64,000 nt of DNA from Tolypocladium sp. Sup5 PDA-1 (GCA_000750105.3 JPHH03000001.1:806001-870000), one strand, 5' to 3'. Numbered from the stretch's first letter, positions 23,544-35,819 are shown. The notes: generated by a model not told the origin, from the letters alone. Translations and numbers: made by a program.

Positions 23544-24176
23544 CGTGGGCGGCAGTTATATGCGTGGCGGTTTATGGTAATGGAGCTGGTGCAGAGAACG
23601 GCGCATACGTTGACCGTTGCGATCAGAGTTCGGAGAGACGCTGGGATGCCTGAGTTGAGGGACAGCTGGCAGGCAGATGCAAGCTGTTGTTCGACGTGCG
23701 GGCGGGCTGTTGTACCTGGACCAACGTCATACTGGGACGAGCTTCAGAGCGGCAGGCTCCTTGCTCTGCGAGGGAGCAGCTTCAACATCCGCAAGTATTG
23801 CCAAGTGGAAACAACTTGCGCAGCTGCCTGTTAATAACACCCGGCAAATTCAAACTATATCTTTGAAATTAAAGTAGACTTTCTTGACTGACCATGAGTT
23901 GATGCCGTTGCTTGTGGCGTTGACGAATATCGGCGACGCGCTGGTTACATAAGCGGTGGCGTCAAACCACCCCGCCATCGCCCAGTGGGGCCGTTTTCCA
24001 CTAAACGCGCTGGACGCGTCGCGGATTCACGGGCACCTCAACTTCACCATTGCACTGCACAGCTGCCTCTGATCTGAAGTGCACGCTGCGCAACCTCGAC
24101 CATCTTGCTCAACTTGTACTCGACAGATACGGGACGGAATCGCAACTAGGCCGAAGCAGGTTCATCTACAGCAGCC
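23544..24176. other. Shared divergent promoter, DLH and RPA1
   Basis: 633 bp between the start codons of two divergently transcribed genes, so it must contain both promoters. On the RPA1 side are an ACGCGT at 24014-24019 and a nearby AAACGCG. The middle is AT-richer (23820-23890). I see no coding frame of substance. Confidence 0.6.
24014..24019. promoter_or_regulatory. Candidate MCB (ACGCGT) box for RPA1
   Basis: ACGCGT is the MluI cell-cycle box bound by the MBF complex in yeasts, where it drives G1/S expression of DNA replication genes. Here it lies 158-163 bp before the RPA1 start codon, beside an AAACGCG half-match at 24003-24009. The same hexamer occurs elsewhere in this GC-rich window (for example near 3855, 13755 and 42659), so position and target gene, not the hexamer alone, support the call. 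Confidence 0.4.
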
Positions 24177-26132
24177 ATGGACGCCTCCGCCTCTCTATCC
24201 AGAGGGTCCCTCGAGTACGTTTGCAAGCTCCTCTGCCCCGGCGTGCGAGTACTGACTTTACCCGTGCAGTGTCATCTTCAACGACCCCGACAAGGCCAGC
24301 AAGCTCTTTCCAGTCCCCGTGATGCAATGCCTGCAGGTCAAGCAGATGGCTCCCTCCGCCCAGGGCGGTGATCGCTTTCGGCTGGTCATGAGCGACGGCG
24401 AGCATTACGTCCAGACCATGCTCGCCACCCAGGCCAACCACGTCGTCCACGAGAAGAAGCTTGTGCGAGGCTGCCTGGCTCGCATCAAGCAGTACACGCC
24501 CAACAACCTCAAGGGCAAGAAGTGAGTGATACCCAGCCTTTGGTTGACCGAGTCCCGCTCACATCTGGCCGCAGCATCCTCGTGATTCTCGACGTCGAGG
24601 TCATCGAGTCCCTCGGCGTGCAGGAAAAGATTGGCGAGCCCGTGGCCGTCGACTCCAAGGCCCCCGCGGAATCGACCATCGCCGGAAACGACTTCTACGG
24701 AGCCAAGAAGGAAGAGCCCAAGACACAGCAGCAGTCCATGCCCTCGCGGCCCGCCATGCACGCCGGCAGCAACATCTACCCCATCGAGGGCCTGTCGCCC
24801 TTTGCGCACAAGTGGACCATCAAGGCCCGGGTGACGGTCAAGTCGGATATCAAGACGTGGCACAAGGCTACGGGAGAGGGAAAGCTCTTCAGCGTCAACC
24901 TGCTCGACGAGAGCGGCGAGATCAAGGCGACCGGCTTCAACGACCAGTGCGACGCCTTTTACGACATGCTGCAGGAGGGCTCCGTCTACTACATCTCCAG
25001 CCCTTGCAGAGTAGCTCTCGCCAAGAAGCAGTTCACGAACCTGCCCAACGACTACGAGCTCACCTTTGAGCGTGACACGGTCATCGAAAAGGCCGAGGAC
25101 CAGACCAACGTGCCCCAGGTGCGCTTCAACTTTTGCACAATCCAGGAGCTGCAAAGCGTGGAAAAGGACAACACGGTCGACGTCATCGGCGTGCTCAAGG
25201 ACGTCGGCGAGGTCGGCGAAATCACATCCAAAAAGGACGGCCGGCCATTCCAGAAGCGAGAGCTGACTCTGGTGGACGACACGGGCTACTCGGTCCGCGT
25301 CACGATATGGGGCAAGACGGCCAACTCGTTCGACGCCAACCCAGAGTCGGTGGTTGCCTTCAAGGGCACCAAGGTCTCCGACTTTGGCGGCAAGAGTCTG
25401 AGTCTTTTGTCGTCTGGCACCATGACGGTCGATCCGGATATCCCCGATGCCCACAGACTCAAGGGCTGGTACGACTCGGCTGGCAGGACAGACACCTTTT
25501 CGACGCACCAGAACCTGGCCAGCATGGGCAACGCCGGTGGCCGAAAAGACGAAATGAAGACGATTGCCCAGGTCAAGGAGGAGAACCTGGGCGTGGATGA
25601 CCAAGCCTACTACTCCATCAAGGCCACCATTGTCTTTGTGAAGCAGGACAACTTTTGCTACCCGGCGTGCTCGTCCCAGGGATGCAACAAGAAGGTGATG
25701 TCCATGCCAGACGGTACGTGGCACTGCGAAAAGTGCAGCGTGTCCCACGACAAGCCCAACTACCGCTACATCGTATCGCTCAACGTGGCCGACCACACCA
25801 GCCACCAGTGGCTCAGCTGCTTCGACGAGACGGGCAGCCTGGTCTTTGGCAAGTCGGCCAACGAGCTGATGGAGCTCAAGGAGAATGACGAGGCCAAGTT
25901 CATGGCGGTGTTTGAGGAGGTCAACTGCAAGAAGCTGAACTTTAGGTGCCGGGCCAAGATGGACAACTACGGTGACGCACAGAGGTGAGTGACTGCCCTG
26001 CCCCGTGCATGATGTATACTGACGATCGGATGCAGGGTGCGGTACCAGGTCATGAGCGCGTCCTTCTTGGACTTCAAGTCGGAGGGCAACAAGCTGGCGG
26101 AGATGATCAAGCAGTACGACATCAACTCGTAG
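24177..26132 (+). CDS. RPA1: Replication protein A large subunit (RPA1)
   Basis: Four exons: 24177-24214, 24270-24521, 24575-25984, 26036-26132; introns of 55, 53 and 51 bp; 598 residues, a normal length. The largest subunit of the heterotrimeric single-strand DNA binding complex used in replication, repair and recombination in the nucleus. Order of parts: N-terminal protein-interaction OB fold (about 1-110), a linker rich in Pro, Ser and Gln, then DNA-binding OB folds A and B (about 175-410, beginning IYPIEGLSPF and WTIKARVT), and OB fold C (about 430-598). Fold C has the zinc ribbon C462-x4-C467-x13-C481-x2-C484, the exact spacing known from RPA70. Intron 1 makes an Asp codon before VIFNDPDKA. 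Its 3' end converges on the proline-pathway gene with about 260 bp between stops. Confidence 0.96.
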
Positions 26133-26393
26133 AGGGAGGGTGTGGTAAGGGGCTATGAACATGTACTTTATTGATGATGCCCGGGACCACACGTAGAGTG
26201 CCGAAACTCATTGCTGTGCTCAGGGCTGGGTGGCCAAGGACTGGCCATGGGAAGTCTAAAATGGCTATAACCGAACTTTTGAAACGTCTAGGTATGATGA
26301 ACATCTATCGTGGTTAACTTTTATCCGTCGCCGTAAGCTTGCTCCTATCCCAAATCTCGCCCGCTCCACAGGCATGGTATATGTAGTTTTCTC

Positions 26394-27870
26394 CTAAAAT
26401 GACATCTTCTCGTGCTTCCACGGCCTCTTGCCCTCGCCGTCGCCGTACTCGGCCGTGGCCTGGTAGTTCCCCCTGACCTTGTACTTGTAAATAGTCAGGC
26501 CCTCGAGCCCGACGGGCCCCCTGGCGTGGATCTTGTTGGTGCTGATGCCGACCTCGGTGCCGAAGCCGTAACGCATGCCGTCGGCGACGCGGGTCGAGGC
26601 GTTCCAGTAGGCGCCGGCCGAGTCGACCTGGCTCATGAAGCGCTCGGCGTCGGCGGCGTCGGAGGTGAGGATGGCGTCGGTGTGGTGCGAGCCGTGGGCG
26701 TTGATGTGGGCGATGGCCTCGTCGAGCGTGGAGACGGTCTTGACGGCGAGGGTGAGGGAGAGGAATTCGGTGTCGAAGTCGGCGGCGGTGGCGTCGCGGA
26801 TGCTGGCGCCGGGGATGTCGGAGATGACGGCCTTGCTGGCCGGGTCGCAGCGCAGGGCGACGCCCTTGGCAGCCAGCGCGGCGGCCACGCCGGGGAAGAC
26901 GGTGAGCAGGGCCGTGTCCTGGACGAGCAGGGTCTCGACGCTGTTGCAGGCGGCCGGGTAGCTCGTCTTGGCGTCGACGACGGCGGCGACGGCGCCGTCG
27001 GGGTCGGCGGCGGCGGTGAGGTAGATGGCGCAGATGCCGTCGGCGTGGCCGAGGACGGGGATCTTGGTCGACTCCTTGATGTAGCGGACGAGCTCGTTTG
27101 AGCCGCGGGGGATGACGAGGTCAATGTGGCGGTCCTGGGCCAGCAGCTGGGCGATGGCGTCGCGCGTGGTGACGAGCTGGATGGCTGCGTTGGGGACGGC
27201 GGTGCGCTCGAGGGCCGAGGAGATGACGGTGGAGATGGCGACGAAGGACTCCGTGGACTCCTTGCCGCCTGGGGACGGCGTTAGCACGATCTATACAAGG
27301 ATGGGACGGAAAGGGCTTACCCTTGAGGATGGCGGCGTTGCCGGACTTGATGGCGAGCGACGCAATGTTGGCAATGACTTCGGGGCGGGCCTCGAAGATG
27401 ATGAGCAGGACGCCGATGGGGCACGAGACGCGCTCGAGGATGAAGCCGTCGTCGAGCTTGGTCCGCATCTGGATCCTGCCGACTACAGCACGTCGGTCAG
27501 TCGGTGAATCCGAAAGCAAGCCCAAGGGCAAAGACAATGCGAAGCGTAGCGCAGCGCAGCGCAACTCACCTGGGTCCTCGAGGTCCCGGACATCCAGTAT
27601 CCCCCTGAGCATGTCCTCCCACTTGCCCTTCTTGCCCAGGTCCAAGCGCGACAGCAGCGCCTCGCTCAGCGCGCCGTCAGCAGCAGCCTTGCGCGCCAGC
27701 TCGAGGTCGCGGGCATTGGCGGCGAGGATGTCGTCGCGGGCGGCGGCGAGCGCGCTGTGGATGGTCTCGAGGGCGGCGTTGCGGTCGGCGGCGGGGAGGG
27801 AGGCGAGCGCGAAGGAGGCCGTCTTGGCGGCGCGGGCGGCGGCCTCGGGGGAGGCGTTGGTGAGGGACAT
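26394..27870 (-). CDS. PRO2: Gamma-glutamyl phosphate reductase
   Basis: Three exons: 27870-27570, 27482-27321, 27268-26394; introns of 87, 52 bp; 445 residues. It reduces gamma-glutamyl phosphate with NADPH to glutamate-5-semialdehyde, the second step of proline synthesis, in the cytosol. It belongs to the aldehyde dehydrogenase superfamily. Landmarks: VGRIQMRTKLDDGF with the Val made by splicing, VSCPIGVLLIIFEARPE, SGNAAILKGGKES across intron 2, DLVIPRGSNELVR, the catalytic Cys in SYPAACNSVETLL, and the C-terminal ARGPVGLEGLT. Fungi and bacteria keep this separate from glutamate 5-kinase, unlike the fused plant and animal P5CS, and no kinase domain is present here. The start codon is the one before SLTNASPEAAARAAK; an upstream in-frame extension looks unlike the family. 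Confidence 0.95.
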
Positions 27871-29268
27871 GCTGGGCGGAGGACGGGGGGCGAAGGGAGC
27901 GTAAGAGGAGAGAGAGAGAGGACGTGGTGTAGGTTGGGAAATTGGCGCAAGGTCGATGGAGGTGGGATAGGTGAGTTCGGCAGGGTGAAGAAATGACGTT
28001 GTGCCCCGCCGTCGTGGGGTAGATCGGAGGGGGATCTTGGCGGGCTCAACGTCGGTGCTGCGATGGACGGATGGGTTGATGAGGAGCTTGTTCTTGGCGA
28101 CGGTCGATGTTAGATGTTGCACTGCTTCGGTGTACGGAGTGGCCAGGCTGAAGTTATAAAAAGTCACAGCGTGGGAGGACGAAGTGAGTCTATGTTGTCG
28201 CTCTGTCTGCCCGACTTCCGGTTTCGGCCATGACTGTGAAGCTTGTGATTGCTCGACCTAAAGCCACCCGCCAGGATGGCCGCCGCATGTATACACCGGT
28301 TTGGATCGACGACGTCCTGCGCGCCACGTCGGTCCAGGCTTTCATGATGCCATTGGCGGCCGTCGTCGTGATCACTGGTACATGTTTTTACCAACGGCCG
28401 AGATAGTCTCGAAAGCGGCAACTTAACAGCCCACGCTTGCGGCACCAACTCGCCATGGGCCAATTGTTTCTTATAGTTGCCGTCTCCAAGGAGAAAGGAC
28501 AAGGAATCGCCCAACTGCCGTCATTACCAATCAAGATATGTAGTTGTCGTCGTCGTTGTCGTCGTCGCTGTCTGAATGATATCCAGCAAGCAAGACGGCG
28601 CCTCCCCACCTGATCCGTGCCGAACAACCGAACCAACAGGACCTGTTTGGACGACGACCGGCCCCATCGCCGTCGGCGCCCTCCACACCGCAAACTACGC
28701 GAACTAACCAGGTCTGCCCCCAAACTAACAGAGCAATGCAGCGAGTAAGAGCACTGGCCGAAACCGTCCATGCAGAACCAGGCCGTCGTCCGTCGTCGGC
28801 CGTTTTTGCCTGCCCCCGTCTAATTCCCCGCCGCCGCGCTTCGGCAGCGTCACCGGTCGACGTTCTATGCCTGTCGTTGCTTGCCCATGGATGACCCCGT
28901 CCCTCCGGCTTTCTTCTCTGCTTCTATCCCGGCTCGCACCTTCCTGTTCCGCGGTCCACCTTGGTGCCCCAGTTTCGGGATATACAGTATGTATTGCTGC
29001 ATGGCCCGCCGCCGTTTCTCGCTTGCTTCGCCTGCCGCCCGCCCACGCACACAGGGACTAAGAGATGCCTCGGCGACGCAGATCCGTAGCCGAGCATCTT
29101 TCCTCCCCCTTCCCTCACACACTTGAATCTCCAGAGCCGTTGCTTTTGCTGATACGCCCAGCGATTGCTCTGCGCGGCTGAGAAGCGCGTGCTGGCAGGA
29201 AAAAAAGTGCGGGACCGGACTGGACTGACACACGGAGCCGGACCTCGGCTTACATCCACCCACCCACC
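27871..29268. other. Divergent promoter region, PRO2 and MFS gene
   Basis: 1.4 kb between two divergent start codons. It should contain both promoters and leaders. A TTATAAAAA stretch at about 28154-28162 could act as a TATA-like element for the minus-strand gene. CT-rich DNA (for example 29100-29120 and 29245-29268) precedes the transporter start, which has a good CCACC ATG context. No coding region seen. Confidence 0.5.
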
Positions 29269-31205
29269 ATGTCCGCGGACCCGGAAAAGGCCCATGGAGA
29301 CGGCGGCGGCCGTCAACACCGCAACAACGACGACGACGACGACGGCGGCGTCGAGCGCCCTGCCTCGCCCGCGTCGGTGGACACCTCGGACACAGACGTC
29401 GGCCATGACGTGGAAAAGGCGGAAAAGGCGCGCCTGCCGCACGACCACATCGTGTCGGCGACGTTCCCCGGCGAGGCGGCTGCCGGTCCGGGGCCCGGGC
29501 CCCATGAAGACGACGACGACGACGACGACGCCGCGGCGGCTCCGGTCCGGTTCGTGTCCCGGTCGTCGTCGGCGCGCTCGCGGGCGCTGACAATTGTGCC
29601 CCGGCACAGGCGGCGCGGCCTGCTCGCCCGGTTTGCGATTGTGCCCGAGGTGGAGCGGCCGTACGACTACCGGAGCTCGACGAAATGGGGCATCACGGCT
29701 ACCATTTCGTTTGCGACGGTGGCCGCGCCGCTGGGGTCCTCCATCTTCTACCGTGAGTCCATGCCATCCTCCCCTCGTTTAGCAACTCGGCGTCTGAGAA
29801 TGTCCTTTTGCTGATGCCCACGTCTGTAGCCGCCCTCCCCGTCCTCACCAAGGAGCTCAACACCACGCAGACCATCACCAACCTCTCCGTCGCCATGTAC
29901 ATGCTCTCCATGTCCATCTTCCCCCTCTGGTGGTCCTCCTTCTCGGAGCAGTTCGGCCGCCGCTCCATCTACCTCATCTCCTTTGCCCTCTTCGTCGTCT
30001 TCTCCGTGCTGTGCGCCGTGAGCACCAACATCGCCATGCTCATCGTCTTCCGCATCCTCACCGGCGGCGCGTCGGCCAGCGTGCAGGCCGTCGGCGCCGG
30101 CACCATCGCCGACATCTGGGAGTCGCGCGAGCGCGGGCGCGCCATGAGCATGTTCTACCTGGGGCCGCTGCTGGGCCCTCTCATCGCGCCCATCGTCGGC
30201 GGCGCGCTGGCGCAGGGGTTCGGCTGGCAGGCGACGCAGTACTTCCTCGCGATGTACGGCTTCGTCATCTGGCTGCTGCTCGTCTTCCTGCTGCCCGAGA
30301 CGCTGGCCAAGCGGCGCATCGACGAGCCGTCGGCTGCGCCGGACCCGCAGGAGCTGCGCCGCATGACGACGACCGAGTCGGCCAAGGTCAAGACCAAGAA
30401 GCTCGCCGGCGGGCTGAAGCGCATCCTAATCGACCCGCTCAGCGTGCTGCTCTTCCTGCGCTTCCCGCCCGTGCTCATCACCGTGCTCGTCGCCGCCATC
30501 GCCTTCGGGGCGCTCTTCGTCGCCAACATCTCCATCCAGCAGAAGTTCTCGCAGCCGCCGTACGGCTTCCCGCAGCTCGTCGTCGGCCTGCTGTACATCC
30601 CCTCGGGGCTGGGATACTTCACGGCGGCCCTCTTCGGCGGCCGCTGGATCGACAACATCATGGCGAGGGAGGCCAAGAAGGCGAACCGGTACGACGAGCG
30701 CGGCAGGCTGATTTACCTGCCCGAGGACCGCATGCGCGAGAACATGTGGATCGCGAACACCATGTACCCTCTGGGCCTGCTGCTGTTTGGGTGGACGCTG
30801 CGGTACGGCATCATGTGGATCGTGCCGTCCATCGGGGCCTTCATCTTCGGTGTATCCTCGATGCTGGTGTTTGTACGTTGCTCTCCTCTCCTCTCCCAAC
30901 ACATCATCGCACACTATATGATGGATATGCGCTGACAGAAACAGTCCGCCGCCACAACCATGCTCACCGAGTTCGTCCGCAAGCGCAGCTCCGCGGGCGT
31001 CGCCGTCAACAACTTTGTGCGCAACATCCTCAGCTGCGTCGGCACCGTCGTCGCCGCGCCGTGGATCGACGCCGTCAACACGGGCTGGGTGTTTACCGCC
31101 ATCGCCCTCTTCTGCCTCGTCGCCGGCTACGTGGGCATCTGGGCGCTGCGGCGGAACGCGCCGCGGTGGCGCAAGGACATGGACGAGGCGCTCAAGTACA
31201 TGTGA
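29269..31205 (+). CDS. MFS drug/polyamine-type transporter (DHA1)
   Basis: Three exons: 29269-29752, 29830-30872, 30945-31205; introns of 77 and 72 bp; 595 residues. A plasma-membrane major facilitator of the fungal DHA1 type. The first about 140 residues are cytosolic and low in complexity, with two poly-Asp runs, then IVPEVERPYDYRSS. Twelve membrane helices follow; intron 1 falls in the first (GSSIFYPALPVL). The A-like motif FSEQFGRRSIYL follows TM2, then GGASASVQAVGAGTIADIW and RERGRAMSMFYLGPLLGPLIAPIVGG (motif C) in TM4-5. These motifs resemble the Qdr/Dtr1/Tpo group, which exports drugs, polyamines or spore-wall dityrosine. Substrate cannot be told. Not part of a visible metabolite cluster. 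Confidence 0.9.
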
Positions 31206-31475
31206 ATGGCTTGACTCTGTACGCATTAATGACCTGCATTGGACGGCGTGTAGTGGGTTTGATTGCTCTGCGTGGTATTTGGCTGGGCATGTATACGCCA
31301 TATAGCTAGACTTGGAAGCTCGGAGCGACTATAATAGAGTCCTGATCATCTAGTCTCATCGGATCGTCTAGTCTTGGATCGTCACCACGTTAACCCCTGA
31401 ATCCACCATCACCACCACCACCACCACAACCCCTTTATTCCTCTCAACTCTCAACCGCCAACAATTCACTTCCAT

Positions 31476-32748
31476 TTAGTCCGTAGTCTCCCCAAACATC
31501 CTCCCAATCGCATCCACCCCGACATTCCCACCGCTAAACACCACCCCCAGGTCCCACCCCCCCTCGCCCGCCTCCCGCTCCACCATGCCGCGGAACTCCT
31601 CGTCGAACAGCGCCACCGCCAGCGGCACGCACGCGCTCGGCTCGACCACCATCTTGCACCGCTCCAGCACCAGCCGCATCGTCGCGAGGATCTCCTCCTC
31701 CGTCACGCTGTACATGCCCGCCACCAGGCGCCGCTCGTAGATGACGGCCCACGGGTGCACCCCCACCGGCGTCCGCAGCCCGTCCGCCACCGTCAGCGTC
31801 GACACCGAGGGGATGCGTGCGCCGGCGTAGTATCCGCGCTTCCCGTCGTCGGCGCCCTGGTAGGAGGGCTCGGCGCCGAAGACGCGGATGCCGGTGCCCT
31901 CGCAGCTGAGCGCCACGCCCGAGAGCATCCCGCCGCCGCCGCAGGGCGCGATGATGGCGTCGAGGCCTTTCTTCGCCTCTCCCTTGCCACCGGCCCTTGC
32001 CTCCTCGGCCATCATGTCCGCCACCTGGTCCTGCAGCTCGAGGCCCATGGTGCCCTGCCCCAGCATAATGTCCGGGTGGTCGTAGGGGGGCACCAGGCGC
32101 GCACCCGTCTCGGCGATGACCCGCGCGGCGACCTCCTCGCGCTCGACGCTCGTGCTGCCGCTGAAGACGACGTTTGCGCCGTAGCCCTTTGTCGCGGCAA
32201 TCTTTTGCGGGATGGAGATGGTCGGCATGACGATGTGCGCCGTGATGCCGTTTTCTCTCGCGGCGAGGGCGAGGGCCTGCGCGTGGTTGCCTGCGATCTG
32301 ATATCAGCCACCACCGTATCACCATCCACACCATCAACACCATCACCACCATCACCACGACATCAAAACATCACCACACCACGACACCACGACACCAAGG
32401 AAACCCACCAGAGCTGTGCGTCACAACCCCCTTCTCCCTCCCCCCGCCCGCCACCCACCCCTCCTCCCGCACCAGCCTCTCCACCGCGTGGAACGCGCCC
32501 CTCGCCTTGAACGCCCCGACGCGCTGCAGGTTCTCGCACTTGAACCAGAGCCGTATCTTCGGCGCCGCCGGCGTCCGCCCCGCCCACCGCGTGCCCTTGA
32601 GCTCCGCCGGCGTCCGCGCCCGCGACGCCATCTCCGACAGCGTCCGGTTCTTGATGACGGGCGTCCGATGCACGTGCCGCGCCACCACCTTGTGTGCCTC
32701 CAGCACCGAGGCCCGCGTCAGCGGCGGGCATGTCGAGAGGTCGGCCAT
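31476..32748 (-). CDS. Serine racemase/threo-3-hydroxyaspartate lyase-like
   Basis: Two exons, 32748-32409 and 32290-31476, across a 118-bp intron, give 384 residues. A fold-type II PLP enzyme of the threonine dehydratase/serine racemase group, close in layout to yeast Sry1 (3-hydroxyaspartate dehydratase). Landmarks: FKCENLQRVGAFKARGA with the PLP Lys81, SSGNHAQAL whose Gly codon is restored by splicing, the phosphate-binding loop PCGGGGMLSG, and VFSGGNVG near the C-terminus. No C-terminal ACT-like regulatory domain is present, so this is not the biosynthetic threonine deaminase Ilv1. An insertion of about 15 residues rich in Ala, Arg and Thr precedes the FKCEN motif. The intron carries an imperfect CACCAT/CACCACGACAC repeat. 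A TAGTCCGTA motif overlaps the stop codon. Exact reaction (racemase, serine/threonine or hydroxyaspartate dehydratase) is open. Confidence 0.9.
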
Positions 32749-33244
32749 TGTGAAAATGCGATGCAGTTGGGTGAGGCACTGCTTGCTGGAGTGAGATGTT
32801 GACAGCAGGTGAAGCAGTCTTGGCAGTATATGAGAGGAGAGCTCTGATGGTGTGATGAGACGGTGGCCAATGACTCGCCTCCCGCATATGGGAACGAGCT
32901 GGTCTTGTCCAGGACCCGCTCCCGTCCGAAAATCGGCCTCTGTCCCCGTAAAGGCGTCAGCAATTGCACGCATCCACAGGTGCCAAGGACAATCGTCGTC
33001 ACAACATCTCGCGGGCCAGATTTGAGTCCAAATTTTCCATTCACGTTTTGCGGTATCACAGAGCTACATGCCACCATCCGGGCCATGGCGAGATCCCCTC
33101 CGCGCTTCTAGGCAACAAGTACAAAAGATTCAAACTTCCAAAGCCATCCCAAGACTCCCAGCGTTCGCAAGTCCAAGTCGCTTTTTATTTTTGGTTCTCG
33201 GGTCGGAGGGAGCTACGGGGGCGTAATGTTAGTGGGGGGTGTGT
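32749..33244. other. Intergenic, no gene seen
   Basis: About 500 bp between two genes both on the minus strand: 3' region of the reductoisomerase gene on the right, promoter of the racemase-like gene on the left. No coding frame or repeat of note. Confidence 0.55.
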
Positions 33245-34665
33245 CTAATCTTGGTGGCATTGTACGACGTACCGGACGGCCTTGCCGGCTCTCCAGATCT
33301 CCAGGTTCCGGATCTCCTCCATCTCGGCCTCGTACAGCTCGCGGTAGTCCTTGCGGCCGTTGTAGTCCAGCGAGCGCTGGGTCTCGGAGCCATCCTTGAC
33401 GCTGTCGTACAGGTTGTTGAAGACGGGCTTGAGGGCGTCCTTGAACTTGGGCGTCCAGTCAATGGCACCTCGGCGGGCAGTGGTCGAGCAGGCCTCGAAC
33501 ATCCAGTCCATGCCGTTGGCACCAATGAGGGGGTACAGGCTCTGCGTGGCCTCCTCGACGGTCTCGTTGAAGGCCTCGCTGGGGCTGTGGCCGCGCTCGC
33601 GGAGGACCTCGTACTGGGCGAGGAACATGCCGTGGATGCCGCCCATCAGGCAGCCGCGCTCACCGTACAGGTCAGAGTAGACCTCCTTCTCAAAGGTGGT
33701 CTTGTACAGGTAGCCGGAGCCGATGGCGACGCCCAGGGCGACGGCCTTCTCCTCGGCCTTGCCAGTCACGTCCTGGTAGACGGCAAAGGACGAGTTGATG
33801 CCACGGCCCTCGCGGAACAGGGAGCGGACGGTGCGGCCAGAGCCCTTGGGGGCGCAGAGGATGACATCAATGTCGGTGGGGACCTCGACCTTGGTGAGGT
33901 CCTTGAAGACGGGCGAGAAGCCGTGAGAGAAGTACAGGGTCTGCGGTGCCGCTCGTTAGCAACACGACATTGATTTCCGTCAGTCACATGGAAGACAACG
34001 GACCTTGCCCTTGACCAGCTGGGGCTTGATGGCGGGCCACGTCTCGGACTGGGCGGCGTCGGAGAGCAAGTTCATGACGATGGTGCCGCGGGAGATGGCC
34101 TCGTCGACGTCGAACAGGTTCTTGCCGGCGACCCAGCCGTCCTGCTCGGCATCCTTCCACGACTTGCCGTTCTTGCGGACACCGACGATGACGTTGAGGC
34201 CGTTGTCGCGGAGGTTGAGGCCCTGGCCGTGGCCCTGGGAGCCGTAGCCGATGAGGGCCAGAGTGTCGTCCTTGAAGTAGTCCTGGGAGGGCTGTCAGCG
34301 ATGCGAGGGCCAATTTGGATGAAGAATTGTGACTCACCAAGAGCTTCTCCTGGGGCCAGTCGGCACGCTCTGGAGGGCAGCAAGTCAGCGACATGTCCGC
34401 ACAAAAGCCAATTCGCACACGGCACCAGCGGCGATTGGCATCGTCAGGATTCAAGCATACCGTAGACATCCTCCTTGTGGCCGGCAAAGTCAATCGTCTT
34501 GACGCCGCGGACCTGCTGCTGACCAACGGCCGGGCGAGCGACAGCGGCGGCGGTGGCGCGCACGAGGTTGCGGCCAGCAATGTACGAGCGCTGCTGGACA
34601 CGCGGCGAGGCCAATTGGCGGGCCAGCGGCGCACGCAGGGTCTTGGAGAAGCTTCTTGAGGCCAT
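33245..34665 (-). CDS. ILV5: Ketol-acid reductoisomerase, mitochondrial
   Basis: Four exons: 34665-34461, 34369-34338, 34283-34014, 33940-33245; introns of 91, 54 and 73 bp; 400 residues, as in other fungi. It converts acetolactate or acetohydroxybutyrate to the dihydroxy acids of valine/isoleucine synthesis using NADPH and Mg2+. Residues 1-55 are rich in Arg, Ser and Ala without acidic residues, a mitochondrial targeting peptide. The 32-bp micro-exon 2 encodes ERADWPQEKLL. The Rossmann motif is LALIGYGSQGHGQGLNLRDNG, then ICAPKGSG-like (LCAPKGSGRTVR), and the all-helical metal-binding domain contains DLYGERGCLMGG and AFNETVEEA. The donor of intron 3 is GTCCGT, a little unusual. No TGASTCA amino-acid-control site is apparent just upstream. 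Confidence 0.96.
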
Positions 34666-35819
34666 TGTCACGGATGCGATGGGGTGCTTTGGGAGAGGGG
34701 AGAGGGGAGAGGTGTCTTGGAGAGGGAGAGATGGTGGAAGTTGACCAGAAGCGGATGGAGGGCTGGAATTTTCTGGGGGTGGGAAAACACTCAGACCTCG
34801 AGCACCGACTTCGGTGGTGGTGGTTGAGAGGCCCGGCTGGAGCTCGTCTGGGGACCCATCAAAAGCAGCTGGCCGGCCAGTCAGACGCCGCGCTGGCCGG
34901 GGCAGAGCCCACTGTGCTTTAGGCCGTTTCTCACTGGATCACAGGCCAGCAGGGCCCAGTGCCGACGTCGCCTGGACCCTTGCAAAGTTGCAATCGACTC
35001 TGCCAATCGACGGCGGCACTGGAGAAGCGGTTGACATGGCAGCCTTACGTTAGCGGGCTCCCCTGTGTTGCCAGCCTGCCAGCAGGATGCAGCTGCCACA
35101 GCTGGCCGTGGCCGTGGCCGTTGCCGTCGCTGGCGAGCATGTGCTTGTGCTGCCCCCGCGGCTGACTGTACCGTCCGCCCCGGTATTACTACCCCGTTCT
35201 GTAACGAGCCAGCGGCTCCGATGTACGGAGTAGGAAGCAGCAAGCTGTGGCCATTTTGCCAACATGGAGTGTCGCCGTCGAGCTTCGATGATGCCTTTGG
35301 AATAGAACCGCACCTCGGCTTATCCTCCTCGCCTCAATGTACTATGCTGTAGCTCGTCGTTGACCTACCAACATCGAGGTTATGCCATCCGCAACTACGA
35401 CAACGAGCCAGTCCACTGGAGGCTCACGGTGCAGCTACAGAACCACGCCACCGTTCCCCATCGCCAACTTCATGTCTCCATGCTTCTACTAGGATGCTTT
35501 CCTTCACCCTATACGGCCTCCTCTATATATCTGGCCTTGTGCCTGGCAAAAAATCACGCTGGCCACCGAGTTACACGTCACCGAGTTGCGCCATCACCAG
35601 AGACGAAACCACGCCCACGACGTTGAAAAATGGGTTTATAAACACGTATCCGTGAAGCAGTCAAGTATCATATCCACGCTTTCCCATGGGCTCAAAGCAA
35701 CCGTCTTCGCTTTTGACGAGCAATGCGCCCCCAATCACGGACGCGTTCAGACGCCGGGACAATGCCTCCCTCCATCCTCTATCAATGATGTATGTATGTC
35801 GCCCGACGTGATCCGCAGC
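34666..35819. other. Intergenic, no gene seen
   Basis: About 1.15 kb upstream of the reductoisomerase gene. It should hold that promoter. A TACGGAGTA motif is at 35224-35232. Plus-strand frames here look like chance. The part abutting UBC12 (35820-36023) is described separately. Confidence 0.5.

Noticed and set aside
24405..26192. 595-codon open frame antisense to RPA1
   Set aside because: A mirror of the GC-rich codons of RPA1, whose protein is unmistakable. The antisense translation has no domain.
34331..34337. TGACTCA inside the reductoisomerase gene
   Set aside because: It is the reverse complement of a splice donor (GTGAGTCA) in an intron, not a promoter site.
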